A stretch of 64,000 nt of DNA from Pseudoalteromonas flavipulchra NCIMB 2033 = ATCC BAA-314 (lineage in GTDB: Bacteria; Pseudomonadota; Gammaproteobacteria; Enterobacterales; Alteromonadaceae), in the NCBI GenBank assembly GCA_000814665.1, contig JWIH01000024.1:368755-432754 (forward strand), in the 5' to 3' direction. The position numbers and the translations under genes were made by a program. This document shows positions 47,460 through 58,300 of the stretch, piece after piece. Numbering within the stretch: position 1 is the first letter of the stretch; the number at the start of each line of letters is the position of its first letter. The notes under the pieces are model-generated. The model was not told the DNA's origin. It saw only the letters and a program-made list of their open reading frames with translations, and did no database searches.

Positions 47460-50400
47460 ATGCAAACTAATAATAATTTTGAACATGTACAAGTTTTCTT
47501 GTCAGAATTAAATCAATTGGGAATACAGCTATTTTTAGCAGATGGAAAACTAAAAAGTAAGAGTAAAGCTGATGCAATAACACCAGAAATAGCTAAACGC
47601 ATAGGAGCGTTGAAAGAAGAGCTGATTAGCTATTTATCAAGCCATGTTTTCGACTCGGGTAATATCACTGCTGTTAACAGGCAAGGCTTATTAAAAGCTT
47701 CATATGCTCAAAATCGTTTATATTTTGTAGATGCTCTAGAGCAACAGTCAAATCATTATCACAATATCGTCGCGTTGGACTTGAAAGGTACACTTGATTC
47801 AGCAGCGCTAGAGCAGTCATTAAATGATTTGATAGAAAGGCATGAAATTTTACATAGTGTTTACTGTGAGCATGAAGGAGAGGTATACCAGAGTGTTCAG
47901 CCAGGACGAAAATTAGTATTAAGCCAGGTTGAAATAGCATCTAATGAAAATGAAGTGCTTAACTTGATCGCAACCGAGGCCGACGTTCATTTCGATCTAT
48001 CGAAAGACTTATTGCTGAAATGCATTCTAGCAAAACATGATAAAGAGCATCATACGTTAATTATCGTGCAACACCATATAACATCAGATGGTCGGTCTGC
48101 CGATATTTTTGTTGCAGAATTAGGAGAGTTGTATCGCGCTAAGGTGACAGGTACATCTCCACAATTACCAGAGTTAACTCTCCAATATGCTGACTTCGCT
48201 CATTGGCAAAAGCACCCGGCTAACATTCAAGCTATGCCTAGTTTGCTAGAGTATTGGGACAAACAACTTGAAGGATTACCACAAGTTCACAGTTTAAATT
48301 TGTGTTATAAACGGCCAATACAAAGAACTTTTGAGGGAAGGTCTTTAGATCAGCCCTTCGAACATACAGTATATAAAGGTGTAAAGGACATTTGTTCAGC
48401 TTTTAATGTTACCCCCTTTATGTTGTTAAACTCGGTGTTTGCAGCGTTAATAGCAAGGTATAGTAATCATCAGGACATTGCTATTGGTACACCTGTTTCT
48501 GGCAGAAACTTGCAATGTCAAAATATGATAGGACTCTTTGTGAACAGCGTAGTACAAAGATTCAAAGTAGACTTAAAGGAACCTTTTACGCAATTTTTAG
48601 CGCATAGTCGAGCTATGATGAGTGAGGCGTTGAGCCACGCTGATGCACCATTTGAAAAGGTTGTTGAGCGAGTCAATCCAGAGCGAAGTAGTAGTCATGA
48701 GCCATTATTTCAAATTCAATTTTCTTATGAGAATATCGATGGAAGAACGCTTAAATTACCAGGGTTGCAAATTCAACCCTTAAATATCAAGGCGAAAGTA
48801 AGTCGATTTGATTTAGAGTTAGCGATTGTTGAGAAGGAAGGTGAATTTCACGCAGTTTGGACTTATAACAAAAATTTATTTCAACACGATAGAATCGTTT
48901 CGTTATCTCAACATTACAAAAATATAATTGAAGCCATCATTGCAAACCCTGAGTTACCAATAGAATCTTATCCTTTGATGAATGATGCACAAACCTTAGC
49001 ATTGCAGGAAAAGACAAAGCCAGAACAAAGCTTTATTAGTGATTGCGATAGTGACAAAACACTCCATGAACTATTTATTGACTCTGTGATTCGAACGCCA
49101 GAGGCTATTGCAGTGTGTGATGAACAAGGGGAGATTAGCTACCGTTCGCTATTTGACTCAGCAGCTAGCTTGGCTAAGATAATAAAACCAAAGATTACGG
49201 CAGAAGAGCTTGTTGCTGTTCGATTGCCAAAAGGTCGTGGACAAGCGATCGCAACACTCGCTGTTGTTATGGCTGGTGGGGCGTATTTACCCGTAGAGGT
49301 TGACTGGCCCTGTGCTCGCTGTGAAGGCATATTTGAACAAGCACAGTGCCGCATACTTATAGGGCAGGAAGCATCGGGCCAATTAGCGCATATAAAGGAA
49401 TTCATTGATATAGATAAGCTTGTCGTTGTGCCAGAGGAACCTTCAAAATGGCAAAATGATGTTCAGTCAAAACGCTTGGCTTATGTTATTTTTACTTCAG
49501 GGTCTACAGGAAAACCGAAAGGTGTGGCAATAGAGCATAGGATGGCTGTAAACACCATTCTTGACATTAACGCCCGTTTTGCCGTTACTAATCATGATAG
49601 TGTGTTGGTTGTCTCTGCATTAAGCTTTGATCTTTCAGTTTACGATATTTTTGGCTTACTCGCCTGTGGCGGCCGGGTTGTATTTCCGCAACAAGATCAA
49701 GCGAAAGAGCCTGCCCACTGGTTAGCATGTGTAGAAAAGTTCGGCATCAGTATTTGGGATACGGTACCAGTATCTGCTGGTATGCTCGTCGACCAATTGG
49801 TATACCAAAATCGAAAGAGCACAGCGTCTTTGCGCCATATTTTAATGAGTGGTGACTGGGTTCCACCTACACTACCTCCTATGCTTAAAGAGCATTTTCC
49901 AGGTGTACGTACTCATAGTTTGGGGGGGGCGACAGAAGGGTCTATTTGGTCAATTCACTATGATATTCATGAAGATACCACTCAATGGTCTAGTATCCCT
50001 TATGGTAAACCAATTACAAATCAAAGGTTTTTGATACTGAACGATGCACTAGTACCTTGTCCAATTGGTGTAGACGGAGAGCTATTCATAGCCGGTGAAG
50101 GCGTAGCGAGAGAATATTATAAGGCTGAACAACTCACGCGTGAGAGATTTATACACCATCCTGTGACTAATCAGCGGTTATATCGTACGGGTGATATTGG
50201 TCGTTATCGTGATGATGGCAACATCATTTTTGTTGGCCGTGTAGATCAACAGGTAAAAGTTAGAGGATATCGCATTGAGCTGGGCGAGATAGAAGTTCAA
50301 TTAAATAAAATTACAGCAGTAGAAAAAGCGATTGTTAGAATTGTTGGTGAAGGAAGCCAGTCACGTATTACCGCTTACATACAACCTAATATTGGTGACA

Positions 50401-53400
50401 TGGTTTGGATTGAGAAATCAGATGAACGAGATTTCTTTGAGCAAATAAAAGCGATTTTAGCTACTACATTGGCAGATTACATGTTGCCGTCAATTTTCGT
50501 AACTGTCATGAAGTTTCCTTTAACGGCCAATGGAAAAGTTGACTTTAAAGCACTGCCTCAAGCAGAAGAAGTTACAGATAAACCAATCGTTTTACCTAAA
50601 ACACCCCTACAAACAACAATGTGTAAAGTATTCTGTTCTGCCCTGCAAATAGACACGATAAGTATAGACGACGATTTTTTTGCAAAAGGAGGACACTCTT
50701 TACTCGCTAGTAAAATTGTGAATGAGTTATGTGCCCAGATAGGACTTCAGATTCCACTTCGAGTGCTATTTGAAAACCCGACAATTGAGCAATTTAGTAA
50801 ACATGTTGCTACTCTCAACAAAGAAGCTAACGTGAACCAGCTGATTCAACCTGATACTAACCCGGTTAAAACGCCGTCATTTGCTCAAGCTCGAATGTGG
50901 TTTGATGAAAGGTTAGAAGGCAATTCATGCAAGTATAATATGGCGGCGGCATTTGAATTTGAAGGTGACTTAGATGTATTAAGGTTATCAAAAGCGTTTA
51001 ATACAGTCGTTGAGCGAAGGGATGTATTAAGGAGTCGGTTTTTTCTTGTAGATGGCGAATTAAAAGTAGATTTTCATGACGATTCTACGTGCGAGTTTAC
51101 CCAAGAAGATATCTCTCATTTTGATACATCAATTCAGCAAGATAGACTAAAAGCCATTTCTCGAGCGCATGTAATGACGCCTTTTGATTTGGCAAAAGAT
51201 ATATTGCTTAAAGTTAAAGTCGTTAAATTGAGTGAAGGTCGTCATTTGCTATTGGTATGCGTCCACCATATCGCTGCGGATGGGCTTTCTGTAGAGATAC
51301 TTACCAATGAGGTTATTGGCTGTTATAAGAATAATGAAGAGGAAGTTAACACGTCTGCAATTAGCTACTACGATTACGCTCGGTGGCAACGAGAGCAATT
51401 GACAGAAGAAAAAATTAACAGGCATATTGACTTTTGGCGTGGTTATTTGTCGCAAGCTCCAAAAGTCCATGGCTTACCATTAAAAAATAGTCGTCCAGCA
51501 CATCAAACTTTTGCTGCGACCTCTAAATATTTCCGCATTGAAGAAAACGTGTATCAAACATTGAAGTCTTATTGTGTGAAACAAAAGGTGACATTGTTTA
51601 GCGTATTGCAAACATCATTTGCAGTATTGCTGTCTAGCTATAGCCAAGATAGAAGTATCGTAATTGGCACACCTTTTAATGGCAGAGAACAGCAACAATT
51701 AACCGATATCGTTGGCTTGTTTTTAAACCTGATCCCAATTCATACACACTTTGAATTAGAGCAAACATTTAATGAGCTATTAAAGATTAATGGTCAAGGA
51801 ATATTGTCAGCTTTTGAGCATAACCAACTGCCATTTGAGCATATTGTGGAAGCGTTAGATGTGAAGCCCAGCTTGAGCCATAATGCGTTGTGCCAAATAA
51901 AGTTTGTGCTGCAAAACTATCAGACTGGTGAGCTAAACGTGCCGGATATGAAAATAATGGCAAAACAGCTAGACAATGAGGTTACTCGGTTCGATCTAGA
52001 CTTGACTGCAATGGAAGATGCAGATGGTATCTCATTAGAGTGGACATTTAAGGATGAATTATTCAGTCCAGCTTTAATAGAGAAAATGGCTCTCGGGTAC
52101 AATCAGTTGCTTGAAAACATATGCCGTGATCCAGATGTAGCAATTCAGCAGCTTCTACCTAACGAAAACTCGTTTTTGATTGACGGTAATGAAAACAATA
52201 TAGACAGAGAAAAAACCGTCATAGAGCTATTTAGTGATGTGTTGAAACACTCAGAACATAAAATAGCGATTACTGATGAACTTGGCGAGTATAGTTATTT
52301 ACAGGTGCATAACCGAGCAATAAGACTTGCTGCAGCCTTAGAGCAAATGGAAGTTGGAGCTAATTGTACCGTTGCGATTTTAAGTACTAGGAAAGCACAT
52401 TTATTAGTAAGTATGTTAGGCATCATGATGAGTGGTGCGAGTTACATTCCTATTGAACCAAGCTTAAATCAAAACCGAATCGAAGCTATTTTGATTGATG
52501 CGGATGTTGATGTGGTATTGGTTGAGGAGTCATTTGCTGAGCAGAATGCGTTATCAAGTGTCGATTATTTTACACTTGATGATTGTTTTTCTGAGGGCTG
52601 GTTTGAAGAATATGCTCAAGATAGCATAGATGTAGCGTTTCCTAATCCAAATGATACTGCATATATTGTTTATACATCAGGGTCAACAGGAACCCCAAAA
52701 GGTGTGGAAATTTCACATAGGGCGCTCACAGATTATTGTGTATATGCCCGAGAAAACTATTACAAAGACTGTTCAATAGGTAGTTTTGTCGTTACTTCTC
52801 ATGGTTTTGATATTTCTGTGCCATCACTGTTACTCCCCTTACTCTGTGGTGATCAGGTGATACTGTCGACACCAAATAAAGAAATAGAGCAGTTGGCAGA
52901 ATATGTATCAAACCCTTCGAATAGTCCTGTATTGGTAAGAATGACGCCTATGCATGTAGTAGCACTAAACATGCTCTTGGAAAATAAAGAGGTTAACGAA
53001 ACTCCCCATGTGTTTGTAATAGGGGGCGAGCAGCTATACTTTGAAATGGTCAACAAATTAAAACATAGGCTACGTAAAGCTAAAATCTATAATCATTACG
53101 GCCCAAGTGAATCAACGGTTGGTTGTCTGATATACCCAATAGTTGGGGAGAACACGATTTCTAGTGGCCCTGTGCCTATCGGTAGACCGATGGAAAATAC
53201 CTCCGTATTAGTTTTAGACCACAAAGGGCGAGAAGTACCTTTTGGTGGTAAAGGTGAATTATGGGTGAGTGGGCCTTGTTTGGCAAAGGGGTATGTTAAT
53301 CAGCCTGAGTTAACTGCAGACAAATTTTCTTATCGTGATCAAGTAAGGTATTACAAGACAGGAGATCTCGTTTCAGTGAATGAAAGTGGTCAACTTGTCT

Positions 53401-55373
53401 TTATCTCACGCATTGATAACCAAGTCAGTATAGATGGTTTTCGAATAGAGTTGAACGATATCCGTTCTAATATTATAGCTTGCGAAGTTGTTGATAATTG
53501 TGCTGTAAATACTGTCGAAGTAGAAGGTAGAACAAGAGTTGTAGCGTACGTTATATATAGCGACTCGGAGCAAACAGTAGAGCAATTGGAACAGCACCTC
53601 TTATTAGAGTTAAAGAAACGGTTACCTAAATACATGATGCCTTGGGCTATTGTTCAAGTGGAAAGCATTGCTACAAATCAGAATGGTAAAATCGATTTTG
53701 ATGCTTTACCGCTACCAAAGGAAGAGCAAAAACCTCGTGAGGTGGTAGAGCCTAAAACTGAGTTAGAAACTTTACTTTGCCATATTTTTACTAAGGTTCT
53801 TGGACGAACAATAATTAGTATTGAGGATAACTTTTTTAATTTAGGCGGTGATTCAATCTCAGCAATACAAGCTGTTGCAGAAGGACAGAAAAAAGGTGTC
53901 AAATTCTCTCTACAAACACTATTTGACTATCCAACAGTTAAAGAATTATCAACTATGGTAGAAGAACCAGATAAACTGCAACCTAATCAAAAGAGTGAAG
54001 GGGAAAGTCTGTTGTTGCCTATGCAGCAGCAATTTTTTAACAGAAAGTTAGTTAATGAACATCACTACAACCAATCTATTTTATTAACTGTACCAGAGTC
54101 TTTAAACCTAAAAGTATTGAGACAGATGTTTGAATGTTTGGTCAATACCCATGACTCACTGAGACAGTATAGTGTTGATGATAAAATGTACTTTGAACCA
54201 AACGAGGGCGAACTGTTAGATAAAGCGATAAGTTATTCCTCGATGAAGAATATGAAAGCGGAAATTGATGCACTTCAATCAAGTTTTAATTTAAGCCAGC
54301 CTCCGTTGTTTAAAGTTTGTCTTTTTGAAGATAATGGGCAGCCGGAAAGGTTGTTTATTGTTCTCCATCATTTGTTAGTAGATGGTATGTCGTGGCGCTT
54401 AATGTTGGACGATCTGAATTGCTTGTTTGAACAAATTGAGCAAAACTCTTCTTTAGAGCTCATACCACAAACGCTCTCTTTAAAACAGTGGAGTGAACAT
54501 GTTGAGCGATATAGCCAATCCATTGAATTTGAAAAAGAGTCTAGTTACTGGCATAGTCAACTTGCTAAAAAGGTCGACAATTGGCCTCATCGTATCGTAA
54601 ATTTCGATGCTAATACGCAAAATGAACTGATCTCGCTTCAGTTTGAGCTGGATGAAATAATGAGTAATGAGCTTGTAAGTGCTGCTAACACAGCTTATAG
54701 AACAGGCACGCAAGAATTACTGCTTTCTGGAGTAATACTCGCATTAAATTTATGGACAGAAAATAATCGTTTTATTACCTATTTAGAAGGCCATGGTAGA
54801 GAAACATTGGATGAGGTAACTCCAAGTCGATTAATGGGATGGTTAACGACCTACTACCCTGTGCACATTGATATATCTCAATGCACTAATACAGGGGAGG
54901 TGATCAAGGTAGTCAAAGAAAGTATGCGCGTTGTACCTTCCAATGGACTTGGCTTTGGGTTGTTAAATAAACAGGGTTCTGTGATTCAAAATCAAGAATT
55001 GGCTGTTGAATTCAATTATCTTGGTCAATTTGATGCGACATTTTCTGATAATAGTGCCTTTGGCGTTGCTCAAGAAAACCGAGGTAATGAGCGTTGTCCT
55101 ATGCAACAGCAAAGAAACGGTATCTATATAAATGCGGTTTTAATTGATGGTACGTTGAAGTTTTATTTGTCGATTGACACAGCGAAGGTAAATAAATCGT
55201 CAGCTTTTGATTTGTTGGCGCTTATGCGTACTCAAGTTGAGCTTATCGCTACACACTGTTTGATGGTGCTAGAGCTTATTGATAACGAACCTGAAAATTC
55301 TGCACGGTTGGATAACCATTCAATGGCAAATTCTACAGAAGAAGAACAAAATATTGAGGAATTTACAATTTGA
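47460..55373 (+). CDS. NRPS3: TubC dock-C-A-T-C-A-T-E, predicted Cys then acidic residue (D)
   Basis: 2637 residues from ATG 47460, one base after the previous stop and with GGAG upstream. Residues 1-55 (VFLSELNQLGIQLFLADGKL) are a TubC docking domain. Module 1: C domain HHITSDGRS (205), A domain FDLSVYDIF, SLGGATEGSIWSI, code DLYDLSLIWK, one change from the Cys code DLYNLSLIWK; carrier GGHS (Ser1080). The C domain is ordinary, not a heterocyclisation (Cy) domain. Module 2: C domain HHIAADGLS (1269), A domain FDISVPSLL, HYGPSESTVGCL, code about DIPRVGHVGK, partly like Asp DLTKVGHIGK; carrier LGGDS (Ser2132). The final domain is an epimerase (HHLLVDGMSWRL at 2303, YLEGHGRE, FNYLGQF), so residue six is probably D. 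Confidence 0.9.
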   Translation: MQTNNNFEHVQVFLSELNQLGIQLFLADGKLKSKSKADAITPEIAKRIGALKEELISYLSSHVFDSGNITAVNRQGLLKASYAQNRLYFVDALEQQSNHYHNIVALDLKGTLDSAALEQSLNDLIERHEILHSVYCEHEGEVYQSVQPGRKLVLSQVEIASNENEVLNLIATEADVHFDLSKDLLLKCILAKHDKEHHTLIIVQHHITSDGRSADIFVAELGELYRAKVTGTSPQLPELTLQYADFAHWQKHPANIQAMPSLLEYWDKQLEGLPQVHSLNLCYKRPIQRTFEGRSLDQPFEHTVYKGVKDICSAFNVTPFMLLNSVFAALIARYSNHQDIAIGTPVSGRNLQCQNMIGLFVNSVVQRFKVDLKEPFTQFLAHSRAMMSEALSHADAPFEKVVERVNPERSSSHEPLFQIQFSYENIDGRTLKLPGLQIQPLNIKAKVSRFDLELAIVEKEGEFHAVWTYNKNLFQHDRIVSLSQHYKNIIEAIIANPELPIESYPLMNDAQTLALQEKTKPEQSFISDCDSDKTLHELFIDSVIRTPEAIAVCDEQGEISYRSLFDSAASLAKIIKPKITAEELVAVRLPKGRGQAIATLAVVMAGGAYLPVEVDWPCARCEGIFEQAQCRILIGQEASGQLAHIKEFIDIDKLVVVPEEPSKWQNDVQSKRLAYVIFTSGSTGKPKGVAIEHRMAVNTILDINARFAVTNHDSVLVVSALSFDLSVYDIFGLLACGGRVVFPQQDQAKEPAHWLACVEKFGISIWDTVPVSAGMLVDQLVYQNRKSTASLRHILMSGDWVPPTLPPMLKEHFPGVRTHSLGGATEGSIWSIHYDIHEDTTQWSSIPYGKPITNQRFLILNDALVPCPIGVDGELFIAGEGVAREYYKAEQLTRERFIHHPVTNQRLYRTGDIGRYRDDGNIIFVGRVDQQVKVRGYRIELGEIEVQLNKITAVEKAIVRIVGEGSQSRITAYIQPNIGDMVWIEKSDERDFFEQIKAILATTLADYMLPSIFVTVMKFPLTANGKVDFKALPQAEEVTDKPIVLPKTPLQTTMCKVFCSALQIDTISIDDDFFAKGGHSLLASKIVNELCAQIGLQIPLRVLFENPTIEQFSKHVATLNKEANVNQLIQPDTNPVKTPSFAQARMWFDERLEGNSCKYNMAAAFEFEGDLDVLRLSKAFNTVVERRDVLRSRFFLVDGELKVDFHDDSTCEFTQEDISHFDTSIQQDRLKAISRAHVMTPFDLAKDILLKVKVVKLSEGRHLLLVCVHHIAADGLSVEILTNEVIGCYKNNEEEVNTSAISYYDYARWQREQLTEEKINRHIDFWRGYLSQAPKVHGLPLKNSRPAHQTFAATSKYFRIEENVYQTLKSYCVKQKVTLFSVLQTSFAVLLSSYSQDRSIVIGTPFNGREQQQLTDIVGLFLNLIPIHTHFELEQTFNELLKINGQGILSAFEHNQLPFEHIVEALDVKPSLSHNALCQIKFVLQNYQTGELNVPDMKIMAKQLDNEVTRFDLDLTAMEDADGISLEWTFKDELFSPALIEKMALGYNQLLENICRDPDVAIQQLLPNENSFLIDGNENNIDREKTVIELFSDVLKHSEHKIAITDELGEYSYLQVHNRAIRLAAALEQMEVGANCTVAILSTRKAHLLVSMLGIMMSGASYIPIEPSLNQNRIEAILIDADVDVVLVEESFAEQNALSSVDYFTLDDCFSEGWFEEYAQDSIDVAFPNPNDTAYIVYTSGSTGTPKGVEISHRALTDYCVYARENYYKDCSIGSFVVTSHGFDISVPSLLLPLLCGDQVILSTPNKEIEQLAEYVSNPSNSPVLVRMTPMHVVALNMLLENKEVNETPHVFVIGGEQLYFEMVNKLKHRLRKAKIYNHYGPSESTVGCLIYPIVGENTISSGPVPIGRPMENTSVLVLDHKGREVPFGGKGELWVSGPCLAKGYVNQPELTADKFSYRDQVRYYKTGDLVSVNESGQLVFISRIDNQVSIDGFRIELNDIRSNIIACEVVDNCAVNTVEVEGRTRVVAYVIYSDSEQTVEQLEQHLLLELKKRLPKYMMPWAIVQVESIATNQNGKIDFDALPLPKEEQKPREVVEPKTELETLLCHIFTKVLGRTIISIEDNFFNLGGDSISAIQAVAEGQKKGVKFSLQTLFDYPTVKELSTMVEEPDKLQPNQKSEGESLLLPMQQQFFNRKLVNEHHYNQSILLTVPESLNLKVLRQMFECLVNTHDSLRQYSVDDKMYFEPNEGELLDKAISYSSMKNMKAEIDALQSSFNLSQPPLFKVCLFEDNGQPERLFIVLHHLLVDGMSWRLMLDDLNCLFEQIEQNSSLELIPQTLSLKQWSEHVERYSQSIEFEKESSYWHSQLAKKVDNWPHRIVNFDANTQNELISLQFELDEIMSNELVSAANTAYRTGTQELLLSGVILALNLWTENNRFITYLEGHGRETLDEVTPSRLMGWLTTYYPVHIDISQCTNTGEVIKVVKESMRVVPSNGLGFGLLNKQGSVIQNQELAVEFNYLGQFDATFSDNSAFGVAQENRGNERCPMQQQRNGIYINAVLIDGTLKFYLSIDTAKVNKSSAFDLLALMRTQVELIATHCLMVLELIDNEPENSARLDNHSMANSTEEEQNIEEFTI

Positions 55374-58300
55374 ATACGTTCAATCTGTTAAGAGAGCTAA
55401 GAGCAAATGGCGTTAAAATTTTTCTTGAGAGAGAGAATATTCGCATTGGTGCTGCTAAAGGCAAAATATCTCAGCAACAACTTGAGTTGCTAAAGCAAAA
55501 CAAATCTGAGCTAATAAGTTTATTAAAAGAAGAGCAACGGTTGCTTGCAGAACAAAAGAATATTCAAACTTTAACGGTTTCTGACTTCCTGCTTGCAACT
55601 GTCACTTCAAGTCAGCTTAGTGCATGGCAAGAGAAGTATGAAATCGAAGATATATATGCTGCAACCTCTATGCAAGCTGGGATGATCTTTCATAGTCTAA
55701 AAGACAAAGGGGCCTCTTTGTATGTTAACCAACTTTGGTGTCGACTTGATAAGTCTATAGATTTAGATGACATGAAATTGGCTTGGGAGTTCCTTTTACA
55801 GCAACACTCGATATTTCGTACAGCTTTTGTTGGTCAAGAATCGCAGTTGCAGCAATTAGTTTGCAAATCGTCCGATATTCCATGGAGTAACTACGATCAC
55901 ACACATTTGAGTGAGGCTGAGCATGAGCTACAATTTCAACAGTTTTTGGAAAATGATCAGTTAGTAGAGTTTGATTTTGAACATCCTCCTTTATTAAGGG
56001 TTGCGACGTTTAATTTAGCTGATGGTAGTCACCGAATGGTATGGACATACCATCATGCGTTAGTGGACGGCTGGTGTTCTAACTTGGTATTGCAAGGCTT
56101 GATTGAAAATTACAAGACAATACAACAAGGGAAGTCTCCGAGGAAGGTTGCGTTAGAGAGTGATTACAAGCGCTATATTCATTGGTTATCCAAGCAAGAT
56201 CACAAAGAAACTGCAAGTTATTGGCGCAATAAATTACAGCCGCTCAATCACTTAGTTTTATTAGCTGACCAAGATCAGGGGGGGGCTCCGAGGTTTAACG
56301 CATGTAAGATTAATCTATCAGAACGTCTAACTGAACAATTAAACCAGTGTTGTCGTAATCAAAGTATTACACTAAACAGTTTAGTGATGGGCGCTTGGGC
56401 ATTATTAGTTCACAAAGAAAGTAATAGTAACATAATCAGTTTTGGTGCTACGGTAGCTGGTAGGCCTGCGACGTTAAGAAATGTTGAAAAGACAATTGGA
56501 TTATTCATAAATAGTATTCCTGTTGTTAGCCAGTTCACAGGAGAGGGCTCGTTAGTAGACTGGTGTAAAAGTATTCAAGATTATCTTGTCCAAAGCAATG
56601 AACATAGTTACTACCCTCTGACAGAAATTCAAAAGCAAGCGCCTATTAATGGCAAATTATTTGAGTCTTTAGTTGTTTTCGAAAACTACCTAGTAGAAAA
56701 AAATGACTCAGATGAAACACCCTTTGTTCAAGATGTTGGTCACAAAAACCAAACAAGTCAGCCCTTAGCGTTAGTTGTATTACCTGCTGTTTCACTTGGC
56801 TTTCATTTAGGTTATCAGCAGCAATTATTTTCAGATAAAAAAGCTAAGCACTTATTGGACGAGCTTCAAAGTATATTGGAAGTTTTTGCTCACTCTGAGC
56901 CTAAGGCATCCATTAGTCAGATGTTGAATTCATTGGGCGTAGTGAATAGAGAAACGGTAACTGTATTGGAAGGAAGGGATAGGGAAGAGGTATTACACCG
57001 CTGGAATGATACACAGCTTGATTACCCTAAAGACTTACTTTTGCATCAATTGTTTGAGTCCCAAGTTAGTAAATCACCTGATAGAGTCGCGTTAACTTTC
57101 AAAGGCAGTAGCCTGACTTATGCTGAGCTTAATGATAAAGCTAATCAAGCGGCTAAATTACTTAGACGAAACTATTTTGAGAAATATAGTCACGATATGC
57201 CTGCGGAAACCTTAGTTGGTTTATATTTTGAACGTGGTTTTGAAATGGTGGTGGGGATCTTAGCCTGCTTAAAAGCTGGTGCTACCTATGTGCCCATCTC
57301 TCCCGACTTTCCTCCTGCAAGAACGCAGTACATAGTGGACGATACAAATACTTCATTTATTCTGTCGCAATCTTCGCTCATACCTAAACTAGATATTGAA
57401 TTATCAGATATGATAAATGGTCCTGATTTAATTGAATTAGATCTAGTAATGAGTAGTGCTGATGAATCAATAGCACCTTTTGTTAGTGATGTCAGTTCCT
57501 GTAATCTCGCATACGTAATTTACACTTCAGGTACTACAGGAAACCCTAAAGGTGTAATGATTGAGCATTGCAATGCCGTACACCTTGTTTATGCTCAACA
57601 ACTAGCTTTTCATGCGTCCGAATGTCAGCGTTCATTACTGTTCGCAAGCTATACCTTTGACGCGTCTGTATCAGAGCTGTTTATTGGGCTAAGCAATGGT
57701 CATGAGGTGTTTATTTGTAGTGATGAAGATCGCGAAGCCGATAACTTAAGAAAGTTAATTCAGAATAACAATATTGACTTAGCAACCATACCACCTGCAT
57801 TGCTACAAATTATGGCAGAACAAGGGGGGTTAGCATTAAAAGTCCTCGTATCAGCCGGTGAAACTCCAGCTAAAGGTGTCCTAGAAACGTTTCGTAAGAA
57901 TTCATGCGTCATTAATGCTTATGGTCCAACGGAATCAACTGTTTGTGCGAGTACTCATAAATATCAGTGTGAAGGGGATGACGCACTTATTGGGTTGCCA
58001 ATTCGAAATGTCTTACTTTATGTTCTAGATGAACAATTACAGCCAGTGCCCAATGGTACGCAAGGTGAATTGTACATAGGGGGCGCAGGACTGGCTCGAG
58101 GGTATTTAAATCGAGCAGAGCTCACGGCGGAGCGCTTTATTGACAACCCGTTTGTAGATGATGCGGCAAGGGCATTGGGCTATACCCGGTTATATAAAAC
58201 GGGGGATGTGGTACGTCGTCGAGAGGATGGCAATATAGAGTATTTAGGGCGTAACGATTTCCAAGTAAAGATCCGCGGCTATCGCATAGAGTTAGGTGAG

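Noticed and set aside
51264-51290. Heterocyclisation (Cy) domain or oxidase domain associated with the Cys module
   Set aside because: C domains on both sides carry HHxxxDG, not DxxxxD, and no extra domain is inserted in the A domain.
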